Below, one piece after another: positions 55,500 to 64,000 of a stretch of 64,000 nucleotides of DNA. Below the pieces are notes generated by a model that did no database searches, was not told where the DNA came from, and saw only the letters and a list, made by a program, of their open reading frames with translations. The stretch covers positions 62,001 through 126,000 of the forward strand of contig NZ_SCWE01000003.1 of NCBI RefSeq assembly GCF_004359505.1, given 5' to 3'. Positions within the stretch are counted from its first letter, which is position 1, and every line of letters starts with the position of its first letter. The translations under genes were made by a program, and so were the position numbers. The DNA comes from Macrococcus hajekii (GTDB taxonomy: Bacteria; Bacillota; Bacilli; Staphylococcales; Staphylococcaceae).

Positions 55500-55945
55500 G
55501 ATAGAACTTTTAATTTGAGCAAGCCTTGACGCACGACTCGTTTTCTATCTATAAAGCCTGTTTTAATGAATGCATAATAGCCGCTGTCATTTTTGACATT
55601 GACCATCAGATAAAGTTCTTTTTTACCAGCTGTCCGGGCATAATCCTCAATCAGTTTAAGGGCTTGTCTGAAAAAGCCTTTACCTTGATGATTCTGATCG
55701 ATAGATAGTCCTCTTAAATAAATGGCATCAGGCGAAGCGCCCATTTTAGCAAGAATAGCGCCATCTTCAAGCGCAAAGACACCAATTACTTTATCATCTT
55801 TCAATATGACGAATGGCTGGTAATTTTCTTTTTTTCTACTGATGATATAACTCGGATGACCCGAAAAATTCATCTGTCTCATTGATAGTGAATAATGTTG
55901 TAATGAAATTTCCATTTCTGCGTTCACTTTCATGATTCTGATCAT
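55478..55945 (-). CDS. GNAT-family N-acetyltransferase
   Basis: 155 residues from ATG 55945, set by AAGAGGTG. The acetyl-CoA loop is in LSIDQNHQGKGFFRQAL (Q/R-x-x-G-x-G/A form), followed by LYLMVNVKNDSGYYAFIKTGF, the usual C-terminal GNAT block. Substrate unknown. Confidence 0.87.
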   Translation of the reverse strand: MIRIMKVNAEMEISLQHYSLSMRQMNFSGHPSYIISRKKENYQPFVILKDDKVIGVFALEDGAILAKMGASPDAIYLRGLSIDQNHQGKGFFRQALKLIEDYARTAGKKELYLMVNVKNDSGYYAFIKTGFIDRKRVVRQGLLKLKVLSKTIHNH

Positions 55946-56001
55946 ACAGTCACCTCTTTTCAATAGCACTATCATATCACATTTAAGAAAGGATTTTTTC
56001 T

Positions 56002-56535
56002 ATGAAATCAGTCGCAGTATTTTGTGGTTCACGTTCTGGTTCTGATATTTATACATCAAAAGCACAAGCACTGGGTCGTTACCTGGCTGACAATCAAATC
56101 AGACTCGTTTACGGTGGTGGAAATATCGGTCTGATGGGAATCATCGCAGATAGCGTCATTGAACATGGCGGGGAAGCTATCGGCGTTATCCCCCAGTTTC
56201 TCTGTGATAAAGAAGTCGCTCATAAAGGACTTACTGAGTTGCATATTGTTGACTCCATGCATGAACGAAAGAAGATAATGGCTGACTTATCTGATGGTTT
56301 CATTATGATGCCAGGCGGTGCAGGTACGCTTGAAGAGTTTTTTGAGATCTTCACCTGGGCTCAGCTCGACCTGCACACAAAACCGATCGGCATATATAAT
56401 ATTGAGGGCTATTATGACACACTTAACCAGCTGCTCATTGAAATGCATGATAAAGGATTCCTGGATCAACGTTATCTGACACTCGCCTTATTTGCAGATG
56501 ACCCTGCCCATTTAATCGAAGAGATGACCCTCTAA
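56002..56535 (+). CDS. LOG-family phosphoribohydrolase-like protein
   Basis: 177 residues of the TIGR00730 family: FCGSRSG at the start, VYGGGNIGLMG, and the signature PGGAGTLEEFFEIFTW with the catalytic Glu. Family members cleave the N-glycosidic bond of nucleoside 5'-monophosphates (cytokinin-activating in plants); the bacterial role is uncertain. It converges on, and overlaps by 24 bases, the DUF523 gene. Confidence 0.92.
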   Translation: MKSVAVFCGSRSGSDIYTSKAQALGRYLADNQIRLVYGGGNIGLMGIIADSVIEHGGEAIGVIPQFLCDKEVAHKGLTELHIVDSMHERKKIMADLSDGFIMMPGGAGTLEEFFEIFTWAQLDLHTKPIGIYNIEGYYDTLNQLLIEMHDKGFLDQRYLTLALFADDPAHLIEEMTL

Positions 56536-56979
56536 TTGAGGGTCATTTTCATTGAGCACCTGAATATTATTCATTTCAAGAAGTGCAGTAGTCACTCCGC
56601 TGCCCATACGCTTTTCGCCATTAAATGAGCCTGTATAGATGTGCTGACTGCCACAACTTGGGCTATTCTCTTTTAATATGACGACTGTAATGCTGAGTGA
56701 ATGGCATAATTTCAGTGTCTTTTCTGCACCCTCTTTAAATGCTGCTGTCACATCTTTACCTGATAAGGTCATCACACGCGCCGTACCTTGCCAGACATCG
56801 ACACCCTCTCCACCAACAATTTCTGCCGGTTCGCGTGGCACATTTAACCCGCCCATTAATTCAGGACAAGCCGCTACTGCCTTACCTTCTGTAACGAGTT
56901 TTTTAAGTTCACTGTCTAATTGATCCCGACCATCATAACGGACTTTTTCTCCAACGAGACAACTACTGATCAGAATCAT
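56512..56979 (-). CDS. DUF523 protein
   Basis: 155 residues from ATG 56979 after AAGGAT. Typical opening MILISSCLVGEKVRYDG, then ACPELMGGLNVPREPAEI and ENSPSCGSQHIY; the conserved cysteines in SSCLVG, ACPE and PSCG may hold a metal or cluster. Function unknown. It overlaps the upstream GNAT gene by 17 bases and the convergent LOG gene by 24. Confidence 0.9.
   Translation of the reverse strand: MILISSCLVGEKVRYDGRDQLDSELKKLVTEGKAVAACPELMGGLNVPREPAEIVGGEGVDVWQGTARVMTLSGKDVTAAFKEGAEKTLKLCHSLSITVVILKENSPSCGSQHIYTGSFNGEKRMGSGVTTALLEMNNIQVLNENDPQLEGHLFD
56524..56549. terminator. Hairpin within the LOG/DUF523 tail overlap
   Basis: ATGACCCTC (56524-56532) and GAGGGTCAT (56538-56546) pair perfectly, followed by TTT on the plus strand. 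It ends LOG transcription while lying inside the coding end of DUF523. Confidence 0.7.
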
Positions 56980-57511
56980 ATGTATCCTTATACAGCACAT
57001 GTTTTTCAAGAGGATGGCCTGCCGGAATCATCGGATGATGGAATGTGCGCCACTCTGTCAGACCAATTTTCTGCATCACATTAATACTGGGCAAGTTTTT
57101 TACACTGGTCAGACTATAAATAGGTAAATTTACAAGCACTCTACCATAATCAAGCACTGCCTTTGCCCCCTCAGTGGCATAACCTCTGCCCCATGCTTCT
57201 TTTCTCAGTCTCCAGCCAATTTCAAAACAAGGCATCTCTTCTAATGAAAACCACTTATTCGGCTCTAATTTCTGCATACCAATAAAACCGATAAAATTAC
57301 CTGATGACTTTTCTTCAGCTGCAAAAAGACCGAGCTGATATTTTTCGATTTCATTCTGCATATGTTGAAAGACAATTTCTGAACGCTTGTAGCTCAATCT
57401 ATCTGGAAAGTAGCGTCTGACATCAGCATCCACATTCATTGCCTGGAAATAAAGTAAATCTTCCTGACACCAATCCCTTAAAATTAAACGTTCTGTCTCT
57501 AAATAATTCAT
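56963..57511 (-). CDS. GNAT-family acetyltransferase, RimJ/RimL type
   Basis: 182 residues: MNYLETERLILRDWCQED start, FIGFIGMQKL, and the acetyl-CoA site WRLRKEAWGRGYATEGAKAVLDYG. Such proteins acetylate N termini or small amines; target unknown. Directly upstream of DUF523 with a 17-base overlap. Confidence 0.92.
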   Translation of the reverse strand: MNYLETERLILRDWCQEDLLYFQAMNVDADVRRYFPDRLSYKRSEIVFQHMQNEIEKYQLGLFAAEEKSSGNFIGFIGMQKLEPNKWFSLEEMPCFEIGWRLRKEAWGRGYATEGAKAVLDYGRVLVNLPIYSLTSVKNLPSINVMQKIGLTEWRTFHHPMIPAGHPLEKHVLYKDTYDSDQ

Positions 57512-57542
57512 CTCGTCACCTCACACCTATTATAACAAAGAA

Positions 57543-57564
57543 AAATGCCACCGAAGTGGCATTT
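57543..57564 (-). terminator. Terminator after the M6 protease gene
   Basis: AAATGCCAC and GTGGCATTT enclose a loop that on the minus strand is C(TTCG)G, an extra-stable tetraloop, followed by TTC TTTG-like T-rich sequence. Confidence 0.85.
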
Positions 57565-57569
57565 CCATA

Positions 57570-59930
57570 TTATTTATAAACCATAACCTTACCTACAGAC
57601 TTATCTTTTGATTCAGCTACTACTTTCACTTTCAGACCGTATTGAGGTAAGATTTTACCTGCATGCGGCTGATCTGCGTTAGAGTAGTCATTTGTATCAC
57701 TAAACAGAGGGTTCGCTTTCAGATTTTTATCCACTAACACTGAACCATCTTCGAGCTTAAAATTTAATGGGTCCTGCGGTGTAAGACTAAATGCTGCATC
57801 ACGTACCTGATACTGTGTAGAAGCAAATGATGGTGTAGCGCCAGTCCATTTTAGAGCATTCTGGTCAGCATCGACAATACCGATATAGCCATAACCCGGG
57901 TGTCTGCCTACATGATTATCTGTATAGCTTTCATCTACATAGAAGACGTTAAGTCCTTTATTAAAGCTCAGCAGATTATCTCCACGTTTAATATGTGCGA
58001 GTCCTACATCAATTTTGTTATGACTTCTCCATTGCAGCAAGTAGTAGTTTTTACTGTATTTCTTTCCATCAGATACAGAGAAACCATTCATGTCGAATTT
58101 AGAGGTACCTTCAGCATCATCTGCAAAAACAGAAGCACCGTCTGCAGTGACTTTAATATCATCAGCATATAAACCAGGTGCTGTATAACCGCCATCAGTT
58201 ACATAGAGGTAACGGAACTGCACTTTTTTACCTGCATAAGCTGATAAATCAAACTTTGCATCGATCCATCCATTACTTGTGCCATCGATACCATTCCCTG
58301 CATTGGCACCTGAACCTTCCGGATCGTCATTATTAGTAATATTCCCAGCTAAATTCGTCCAGTTTTCACCATCCGTTGATGCTTGAACATATGCATAATC
58401 AAAACCTTTTTCGATATCATACCAAGCTTTAAAAGTTAACTCAGCAGATTTTTTACCAGTCAGATCGACTGAAGCAGTCATAGTATTTAACAGATCATCT
58501 CCCGATCCACTGAAATAAGTTTTTGTACCTTGTGCAGGCTTAACCACTTCTGTCACTTTATCAGGTAACGTGATTTTCACAGCATCATCATTAGTTCCTT
58601 TAGTTGTCGCTTCATCCAGTGTAAATAATTGAGGTGTAGAAGTGACTTCTTTTGCGTCTATCTCACTACCCGTCTGCCAGTTACCTCCGTGAAAATCTTG
58701 CAGCATCTCTTTCATATAGGCATCGAAGCCAGTCGGTTCTGTTCCAGGGATTTTACCTGCCCAGCTACCACTTGACATAATAGACCAGAATGAAACAGGC
58801 TCTCCTTTACCTGAATAAATTGTATCGTATTCATCCGGCAATCCTAGATCATGTCCGAACTCATGTGCGAATACTCCAGTCGCACCGTCTTCCGGTTGAA
58901 TAGTGTAATCAATAACACCTAATTCACCGCCGAATTGTTCTTGACCTGACTTCGTACCTGGAATGGTATAAGGTTCACCTTGCTCATTGAAGTCCAGACT
59001 CCAGCGATGAGACCAGATAGCATCTGTAGTCAGAAGACCACCACCCGCTTCTTCACCAGGTCCAGCATGTATAATCATCAGATGATCCACGATGCCATCC
59101 TTTTCGTTCAGAACGCCATCTCCATCTAAATCATAACGATCCCATTGATCATAGTCTGCCAAGTTAAGGGATGGATCCTTTGCTGCTTTTTCCAGCGCTT
59201 CTTTAATGAGTTCTTTCGGACGGCTATCGCTGCCATCTGCATCTGGATAATTGCCACCATAATAAGCAGCAGGATGGTCCGCTGTATACCAGCCATGAAC
59301 TTGACCATCAATATCATAACTACCACCTGATTGATTCTGATAGTACTGCTTCATACTGATCAGATTCTGACCATTCGGCCCTTTATAACCATTTTCTCCA
59401 AATACCATCTGCTGGAAATGATCCATTGGATAGTTTTCATAGAACATATCACTTTCATCTTTTGTAATAGAAGAATTTTTGTAATCCGGGAAATCAATTG
59501 CCAGAAGCAGTACTTTATCAGTACGTGTTTCACCGGTATATGCTTCTGGCGTCACCGGTTTAAGCACATTCGCATGTCCTTTTTTCTTGCCGTTGCCTCT
59601 TGTGTATTTATTATCACTTCCATTGTTGTTTTTGTCTGTTACTTTTTTATGTTTCTTGATGAATTTACCTTCATTTTGTACTTTGCGAGTAGCTGCATCC
59701 CCTTTAGCTCTCACATATTCTTTTACTGCTTTCTCTGCCTCACTGCGCGATGCATCTTTCGCAAGAATACCTTCTTGCTTCAGCATTTTGATAAGACGCT
59801 CCTCATTAGCAATGACACCATCAAAGTTAGAACCTTTTTCATATTCATTGTTATGTGCATATGATGTCCCTGCTGTTAAAGATAAACCGAGTCCCAATGT
59901 CAATACAGATGAAATAACCTTCTTTTTCAA
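57570..59930 (-). CDS. Secreted M6-family metalloprotease (immune inhibitor A-like)
   Basis: 786 residues from a TTG start; GGGGG upstream and no in-frame ATG nearby. Signal peptide MKKKVISSVLTLGLGLSLTAGTSYA (cleavage after about 25), a charged pro-region, then the M6 catalytic domain with zinc motif H356-E357-FG-H360 and D366 (HEFGHDLGLPD) and a Met-turn SIMSSGSW. D264-D275 (DRYDLDGDGVLNEKDG) is an EF-hand-like calcium loop. A MAM/jelly-roll-like domain covers about 470-610. No wall-anchoring motif, so it should be released. Related InhA enzymes of Bacillus degrade host proteins; target here unknown. Confidence 0.93.
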   Translation of the reverse strand: MKKKVISSVLTLGLGLSLTAGTSYAHNNEYEKGSNFDGVIANEERLIKMLKQEGILAKDASRSEAEKAVKEYVRAKGDAATRKVQNEGKFIKKHKKVTDKNNNGSDNKYTRGNGKKKGHANVLKPVTPEAYTGETRTDKVLLLAIDFPDYKNSSITKDESDMFYENYPMDHFQQMVFGENGYKGPNGQNLISMKQYYQNQSGGSYDIDGQVHGWYTADHPAAYYGGNYPDADGSDSRPKELIKEALEKAAKDPSLNLADYDQWDRYDLDGDGVLNEKDGIVDHLMIIHAGPGEEAGGGLLTTDAIWSHRWSLDFNEQGEPYTIPGTKSGQEQFGGELGVIDYTIQPEDGATGVFAHEFGHDLGLPDEYDTIYSGKGEPVSFWSIMSSGSWAGKIPGTEPTGFDAYMKEMLQDFHGGNWQTGSEIDAKEVTSTPQLFTLDEATTKGTNDDAVKITLPDKVTEVVKPAQGTKTYFSGSGDDLLNTMTASVDLTGKKSAELTFKAWYDIEKGFDYAYVQASTDGENWTNLAGNITNNDDPEGSGANAGNGIDGTSNGWIDAKFDLSAYAGKKVQFRYLYVTDGGYTAPGLYADDIKVTADGASVFADDAEGTSKFDMNGFSVSDGKKYSKNYYLLQWRSHNKIDVGLAHIKRGDNLLSFNKGLNVFYVDESYTDNHVGRHPGYGYIGIVDADQNALKWTGATPSFASTQYQVRDAAFSLTPQDPLNFKLEDGSVLVDKNLKANPLFSDTNDYSNADQPHAGKILPQYGLKVKVVAESKDKSVGKVMVYK

Positions 59931-60059
59931 ATGATAGCCCCCTATTGATTAGTTAAATTCATTATGGCTAATTATGAACATTTTGTAAATAAGATTTTTA
60001 AATTTTCTGATTTATATTTAATAATTGTAATAATAATGTTCAAAATATATAAAAATAAA

Positions 60060-60104
60060 AAGAAGCGCCTATAATGGCTTGTTCAGCAATCATAGGCGCT
60101 TCTT
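60060..60104 (-). terminator. Terminator after the 97-residue orphan gene
   Basis: AAGAAGCGCCTAT (60060-60072) pairs perfectly with 60092-60104; on the minus strand a T-rich tail follows six bases past the gene. Confidence 0.85.
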
Positions 60105-60109
60105 CAGAT

Positions 60110-60403
60110 TTATCTGGATTTGTACGACAGCAGACGTACTTTAACATGATCCTTTTTAAAATCAATCTTCTGATTTCTTGGTGTTGTGACAGTCGCATCA
60201 ACGATATCGTTTGTTTCGTTGAACTCATAAGTGATGAGAAATGTTTCGAAATCGTTATCAAAATTGGGCTTCTGAGCAACAATTCGATTGATATCACCAT
60301 AACTATCTGTCACCGTGTAACCTGTTATTGCTTCTAGTTCGCTCGCTAATTCTCTTAAAGACATCTCTTTATTTTCAATCAGTACAAATTTTTCTTCATG
60401 CAT
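60110..60403 (-). CDS. Small protein of unknown function
   Basis: 97 residues from ATG 60403, preceded by AAAGGATG. Contains ELASELEAITGYTVTDSYGDINRIV and FLITYEFNETNDIVDATV; looks like a small soluble alpha/beta protein, with no signal or membrane part. A terminator directly follows. The frame starting at 60300 that overlaps the end is not supported. No family recognised. Confidence 0.65.
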   Translation of the reverse strand: MHEEKFVLIENKEMSLRELASELEAITGYTVTDSYGDINRIVAQKPNFDNDFETFLITYEFNETNDIVDATVTTPRNQKIDFKKDHVKVRLLSYKSR

Positions 60404-60467
60404 TTGCCTCATCCTTTGCTCTAATTAGTCTTACTGCTACTTTCCCCTTGAAAAGCATTTAAAAACA

Positions 60468-62501
60468 TTAACTATGATTATCCAGCAGAATCATTTCATC
60501 ATAGTTGAGTGATTGGCGTAATTCGATAGCTACTTCACTTGAAATCTTCTCTTTCATGGCAAGCTCCTGCACAATCTCACGTTCAATACCAATGACATTA
60601 AGTGCCAGAAGCGTTTCTGCATCTTCCAGTTTTTCATTCATAATATTACGCTTCAGCTGCTGAACACGGTTCAAGTAAATATCTGTGACCATAGCCACTT
60701 CCATCCGGTTGCCAGCATTCTGCTCTTTGAGTAATCCTTGCAGCACTGCATAGTGAACTTTACCCGCTACTTTTTCGATTTCCATTAAGTGGCTGCGGAA
60801 TGTGTAAGGACTCATACCACTAAAACGTTTTTTAAGTTTATGTCGATTCCTTCTTACCTTCAGTAAAAAGAGTGCACGTTTAACAAAGGACGCATGGGCA
60901 AATAGCCGCGTTCGTTCGATATAAGCCACATAATTCTGGTAGACAGTCTCAGAGATCGTACCATTCTCAGTCAGTTCCTCAAGAACTTTAGCTTCAATAT
61001 CGAGTGCTTTGTTCTGAAGTCTAAGCATCTCTTTAGGATTCTCATCCAGGTCATGTATTCGCTTGTAGAAGTTAATTCTCATGGTATTCTCACGGATAAG
61101 ATTCCCTGTTATCGCCATATTCTCTTTCGTTGTATGACGATGCAGATACTCGATGCCTTTTTCAATAACAAGAACACGCGCTTCCTTGAACGAATAATTA
61201 GATGAAGTTTGAACGACCTCTTCTTCAGTAAGCAGTGGCAACAGTAACTGAGCGACAATCAGACTGATCAGTACGACACCCGCTGCAATAAATAGTAAGT
61301 CATCACGGAACATAAACGGCTGATGGTTAAATATTTCATAGGGCAGCGTAAGTGCAATAGCCATGGAAATCGTACCGTGAACACCGCAGACAGTTGTAAT
61401 GAGTGCATATTTAAACCGTGAGGGCCGCTCTTCAGGCTCTGATGCATTTTGATTATTTAAGATCTTAATAAAAGGATTGACCGGTAAATAAAACATATCA
61501 TATAGCACGAATACCCATAGGAAACGGAATAAGTAAACCAGCAATGACACCACTATTGTCAGTAAAATGAGACCTCCGAGATTCTGCTGTTCATTCTTCA
61601 GGATCTCAATGGTCACCTCAGGAATAATATAACCTAGAATAGTAAAAACCATACCATTTAAAATAGTGGACAGCAGGCCCCACGTATAATTGTAGCCCAT
61701 CTGAAGTTTAGTAGTTGCCTGGCTGAAGCGATCACGCTCTATACCGTGGATGATACCACCGACAACAGCAGCAATAATACCTGATACATGAAAGGTTTCC
61801 GCTACCATATAAATAACAAAAGGTGTCAGCAGTTGAATAAGACTGAAAATATATTCTTCTTCAAATCCACCATCCAGTAGACGAATTCTGATTTGTACAA
61901 ATAAAATACCGATGATCAGACCTACAGCAATACCGCCGAGCGACGATGCAAAGAACTGAAGGGCTGCTCTCTGTATAGTAAACACATGGGCAGTCAGAGC
62001 AACAACCGCAATGTTAAAGCTCAAAATCCCAGCTGCATCATTTAATAAGGATTCGCCTTCCAGAATGGTCATAAGCCCTTTCGGTAACTTTTTACCTTTT
62101 GCGATAGCTTGTACTGCAACGGCATCTGTCGGACAGATGATAGCGGCCAGTGCAAAACAGGCAGCGAATGGAATAAGGGGCATAAGAAAATGAACAATAT
62201 AGCCGAGCCCGATGACTGTAGTAAAAACCAGTCCGATTGCCATCAGAACAACGGGCTTAATATATTTAAGCAATCTAATCCGCGAAACATGATTACCTTC
62301 CAGAAATAATAAAGGCGCTATAATACCAATCAGAAACATCTCGGGCTCAAACTCCATCACTATAGGTAGCGGCGTAATATATATGAGTAACCCTAAAAAG
62401 ATCTGAATGAATGCGAGAGGCAGCTTCGGATATTTAAAGTGAATAACCGTCGATAAGATAGTCGCTATAATAAAACTTGATAACATTATAAAGATCTCCA
62501 T
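60468..62501 (-). CDS. CPA1-family Na+(K+)/H+ antiporter (NhaP-like)
   Basis: 677 residues from ATG 62501, seven bases after AAAGGAG (the ATG two codons earlier is too close). About 12 helices over residues 1-410, with ICPTDAVAVQAIA (the ND/CPA1 cation-site region), EGESLLNDAAGIL and GVHGTISMAIALTLP. A cytosolic tail of about 260 residues follows, likely regulatory. Acts in Na+ or pH homeostasis. Confidence 0.92.
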   Translation of the reverse strand: MEIFIMLSSFIIATILSTVIHFKYPKLPLAFIQIFLGLLIYITPLPIVMEFEPEMFLIGIIAPLLFLEGNHVSRIRLLKYIKPVVLMAIGLVFTTVIGLGYIVHFLMPLIPFAACFALAAIICPTDAVAVQAIAKGKKLPKGLMTILEGESLLNDAAGILSFNIAVVALTAHVFTIQRAALQFFASSLGGIAVGLIIGILFVQIRIRLLDGGFEEEYIFSLIQLLTPFVIYMVAETFHVSGIIAAVVGGIIHGIERDRFSQATTKLQMGYNYTWGLLSTILNGMVFTILGYIIPEVTIEILKNEQQNLGGLILLTIVVSLLVYLFRFLWVFVLYDMFYLPVNPFIKILNNQNASEPEERPSRFKYALITTVCGVHGTISMAIALTLPYEIFNHQPFMFRDDLLFIAAGVVLISLIVAQLLLPLLTEEEVVQTSSNYSFKEARVLVIEKGIEYLHRHTTKENMAITGNLIRENTMRINFYKRIHDLDENPKEMLRLQNKALDIEAKVLEELTENGTISETVYQNYVAYIERTRLFAHASFVKRALFLLKVRRNRHKLKKRFSGMSPYTFRSHLMEIEKVAGKVHYAVLQGLLKEQNAGNRMEVAMVTDIYLNRVQQLKRNIMNEKLEDAETLLALNVIGIEREIVQELAMKEKISSEVAIELRQSLNYDEMILLDNHS

Positions 62502-62577
62502 TAACATACTCCTTTCTGTGGTTGATTGATAGAGATAACGGGAATAATATATTATTCAATTAAAAGGGGGATTTTTT

Positions 62578-63084
62578 ATGAAACATACTATTTTGCATAG
62601 GCCCACTTCACCTTCAGCACCTAACCATATCATTCTGCCCGTCATTCTCTACCACGACGTTGAAGGCTCTCCTGCTGAATTATTCAAGCAGAATGGCTGG
62701 CATCACATATGGGAAAATGGAGTCTTTGATTATCATCATTTTCATCCTAATACCCATGAAGTACTCGGAGTAAAATCTGGTGAGGCAGAATTGCAGATTG
62801 GGGGCGAAAACGGTCAGATTGTCACTGTTAAAATGGGTGATGTCCTCCTGCTGCCGGCAGGTTACGGTCACAAAAGATGTTCCCAGTCCGCCGACTTTAA
62901 AATAGTGGGCGCCTATCCAACCGAACAGGCTGTCGATACTGAAACAAGTTATAATGACTTAAATGACGTCAATAAAATTATCAATCGTGTCGCACTACCT
63001 GAAACAGATCCTGTGCAAGGAACAACAGGACCCGTTTTTAGGGAATGGCATAATATTTATCATTGTAATACAGCACATCAATAA
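62578..63084 (+). CDS. Cupin-domain protein, YjlB-like
   Basis: 168 residues. Metal-binding cupin motif 1 in YHHFHPNTHEVLGVKSGEA and motif 2 in GDVLLLPAGYGHKRCSQS, as in YjlB. Probably a small metal-dependent enzyme of unknown substrate. AAAGGGGG site. Lies between the antiporter (divergent) and the CorA-type gene (convergent). Confidence 0.88.
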   Translation: MKHTILHRPTSPSAPNHIILPVILYHDVEGSPAELFKQNGWHHIWENGVFDYHHFHPNTHEVLGVKSGEAELQIGGENGQIVTVKMGDVLLLPAGYGHKRCSQSADFKIVGAYPTEQAVDTETSYNDLNDVNKIINRVALPETDPVQGTTGPVFREWHNIYHCNTAHQ

Positions 63085-63101
63085 GGTCATACTGATTGGC
63101 T

Positions 63102-64000
63102 CTAGAACCAGTTTCTTTTCTTAAAAAATGCGACCATACCGAATGAAATCACCAGCATTATGATCCATACTGAAAAATAGCCGTATTTCCAGTGGAGTTC
63201 AGGCATATAATCAAAGTTCATTCCATATATACCAGCAAGCAAGGTCAATGGCATAAAGATAATGGAGTAGATAGTCAGGATTTTCATGATATTGTTCATT
63301 TTGAACGAGTTTAATGAAATATAGTTATCTCTAATATCAGCGGTCATCTCACGTGATGACTCAATCATCTCTGCCTGCTTGATCAGATGATCATTAATAT
63401 GATGTAAATAGATTTTCTGTTTCTTGGACAGAGTCATGATCTTCCCTTCCAGCAGTCGATAGACCAGGTCTTTCATCGGCAGTACCGTCCGTCTGATCAA
63501 TAACAGGTCTTCTCTCAGGTCGAATGTTTCATCTATCAGAGCTTCTGTTGTAATATCAACCGAGTGGCGATCTTCAAATGAAAACACTTTATCCTCAAGC
63601 TCATAGACAAAAGGGAAATAGTTATCGACTACTGCATCCAGTGTACGAAACATAATTTCAGAAGAAGATATTTTTGATGGATCATTTTCATGGACAACCG
63701 AATTCCATGCTCTATCCACTTCTTCTGAATGTTCCTTATGATAAGTCACGATTAACGTGTCATTAATAAATACATCAATCTCTTCCGGTTTCATCGTCGT
63801 CAAATCAATCGCGTGAAAGACGTAAAATAAATAATCATCATATTCCTTGAACTTCGGTCTTTGTCTTACTGATACAGCATCTTCTATAGAAAGAGGATGA
63901 AAATGAAAGAATTGACTGAGCAACAGATTCTCCTGAATCGTCGGTTCTGAAATATCTACCCAGAGAAGACGAGGTTCTGTCGTCATCTCAGCAGGAGATT
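63102..64000 (-). CDS. CorA-family magnesium transporter (5' end beyond the window)
   Basis: Inner-membrane divalent-cation channel. The C terminus has two helices with the selectivity motif YGMN in GIYGMNFDYMPELHWKYGYF and a basic end FFKKRNWF. The N-terminal cytosolic domain shows PLSIEDAVSVRQRPKFKEYDDYLFYVFHA. The frame stays open to the window edge and the ATG at 63986 has no ribosome site, so the true start is probably outside. With the MpfA-like exporter the window holds both a Mg importer and exporter. Confidence 0.9.
   Translation of the reverse strand, partial: SPAEMTTEPRLLWVDISEPTIQENLLLSQFFHFHPLSIEDAVSVRQRPKFKEYDDYLFYVFHAIDLTTMKPEEIDVFINDTLIVTYHKEHSEEVDRAWNSVVHENDPSKISSSEIMFRTLDAVVDNYFPFVYELEDKVFSFEDRHSVDITTEALIDETFDLREDLLLIRRTVLPMKDLVYRLLEGKIMTLSKKQKIYLHHINDHLIKQAEMIESSREMTADIRDNYISLNSFKMNNIMKILTIYSIIFMPLTLLAGIYGMNFDYMPELHWKYGYFSVWIIMLVISFGMVAFFKKRNWF

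Noticed and set aside
59331-59864. Plus-strand frame of 177 codons
   Set aside because: Antisense to the M6 protease gene, whose signal peptide, zinc motif and terminator establish the real coding strand.
60040-60300. Minus-strand frame of 86 codons
   Set aside because: Overlaps the better-supported 97-residue gene in another frame and runs through its terminator hairpin.
1-64000. Mobile element, prophage, CRISPR or defence island
   Set aside because: No transposase, integrase, phage structural gene, repeat-spacer array, restriction-modification or toxin-antitoxin pair was recognised; gene order is that of a core chromosome.

Overview
The window is a stretch of low-GC Firmicute chromosome. 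Gene content and order match the Staphylococcaceae core chromosome: mgrA next to a CydDC-like exporter and uppP, fruRKA, an mpfA-like CBS protein, queCDE, pabA/pabB, ltaS, an ABC-F protein with recQ, an opuB transporter, nrdIEF, murB and pepT. The proteins are clearly divergent from Staphylococcus aureus, and a secreted M6 protease and extra metal-handling genes are present. Macrococcus or a close relative is the best guess; this is inference from remembered families and gene order, not a database search. I saw no tRNA, rRNA, CRISPR array, insertion sequence, prophage or classical defence island.

Layout. 1-9.2 kb: end of a ThrE-type exporter, pepT, a glycerate-kinase-like protein, a bacilliredoxin, a lipoprotein, murB, a two-component system whose response regulator carries an in-frame stop, and a DUF2231/cation-efflux pair. 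9.2-12.6 kb: metal-linked genes, namely a His-rich lipoprotein, a COG0523 GTPase behind a perfect Zur box with an L33 paralogue that lacks one zinc cysteine, and a flavoprotein. 12.6-17.8 kb: nrdF-nrdE-nrdI with two NrdR boxes, a DMT transporter and queF. 17.8-22.6 kb: two tandem POT peptide transporters, a lipid kinase and a deoxyribonucleotidase. 22.6-29.1 kb: a decayed hisC-like gene inside an otherwise intact minus-strand cluster (ABC-F, recQ, opuBA, opuBB). 29-35.6 kb: ZIP transporter, ltaS, an orphan PxpC-like protein and pabA-pabBC. 35.7-37.6 kb: queCDE behind a preQ1-I riboswitch and terminator.

37.6-43.5 kb holds a GlsB-type stress protein with a SigB-like promoter, DUF4385, YwiC-like, AIM24, RluF, DUF3817, an MpfA-like protein and an alpha/beta hydrolase. 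43.5-47.2 kb is fruR-fruK-fruA with a cre site and a FruR-like direct repeat. 47.3-54.3 kb has a second COG0523 GTPase, mgrA, a DegV protein, a CydDC-like exporter, uppP and a second MarR gene. 54.4-60.4 kb has a LEA-like charged protein, YaiI/YqxD, acetyltransferases, a LOG protein, DUF523, an M6 metalloprotease and an orphan small protein. The window ends with an NhaP-type antiporter, a cupin and a CorA-type Mg transporter that runs off the edge.

Most genes are housekeeping and are separated by clear intrinsic terminators, many serving convergent genes. The strongest leads are the nonsense-interrupted response regulator next to an 11-bp-period direct repeat before the cation-efflux operon, the Zur-controlled GTPase/L33 unit within a metal cluster, the hisC relic, a perfect 19-bp inverted repeat at 40.1 kb, and several orphan genes of unknown role. 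I did not find a convincing new multi-gene system.
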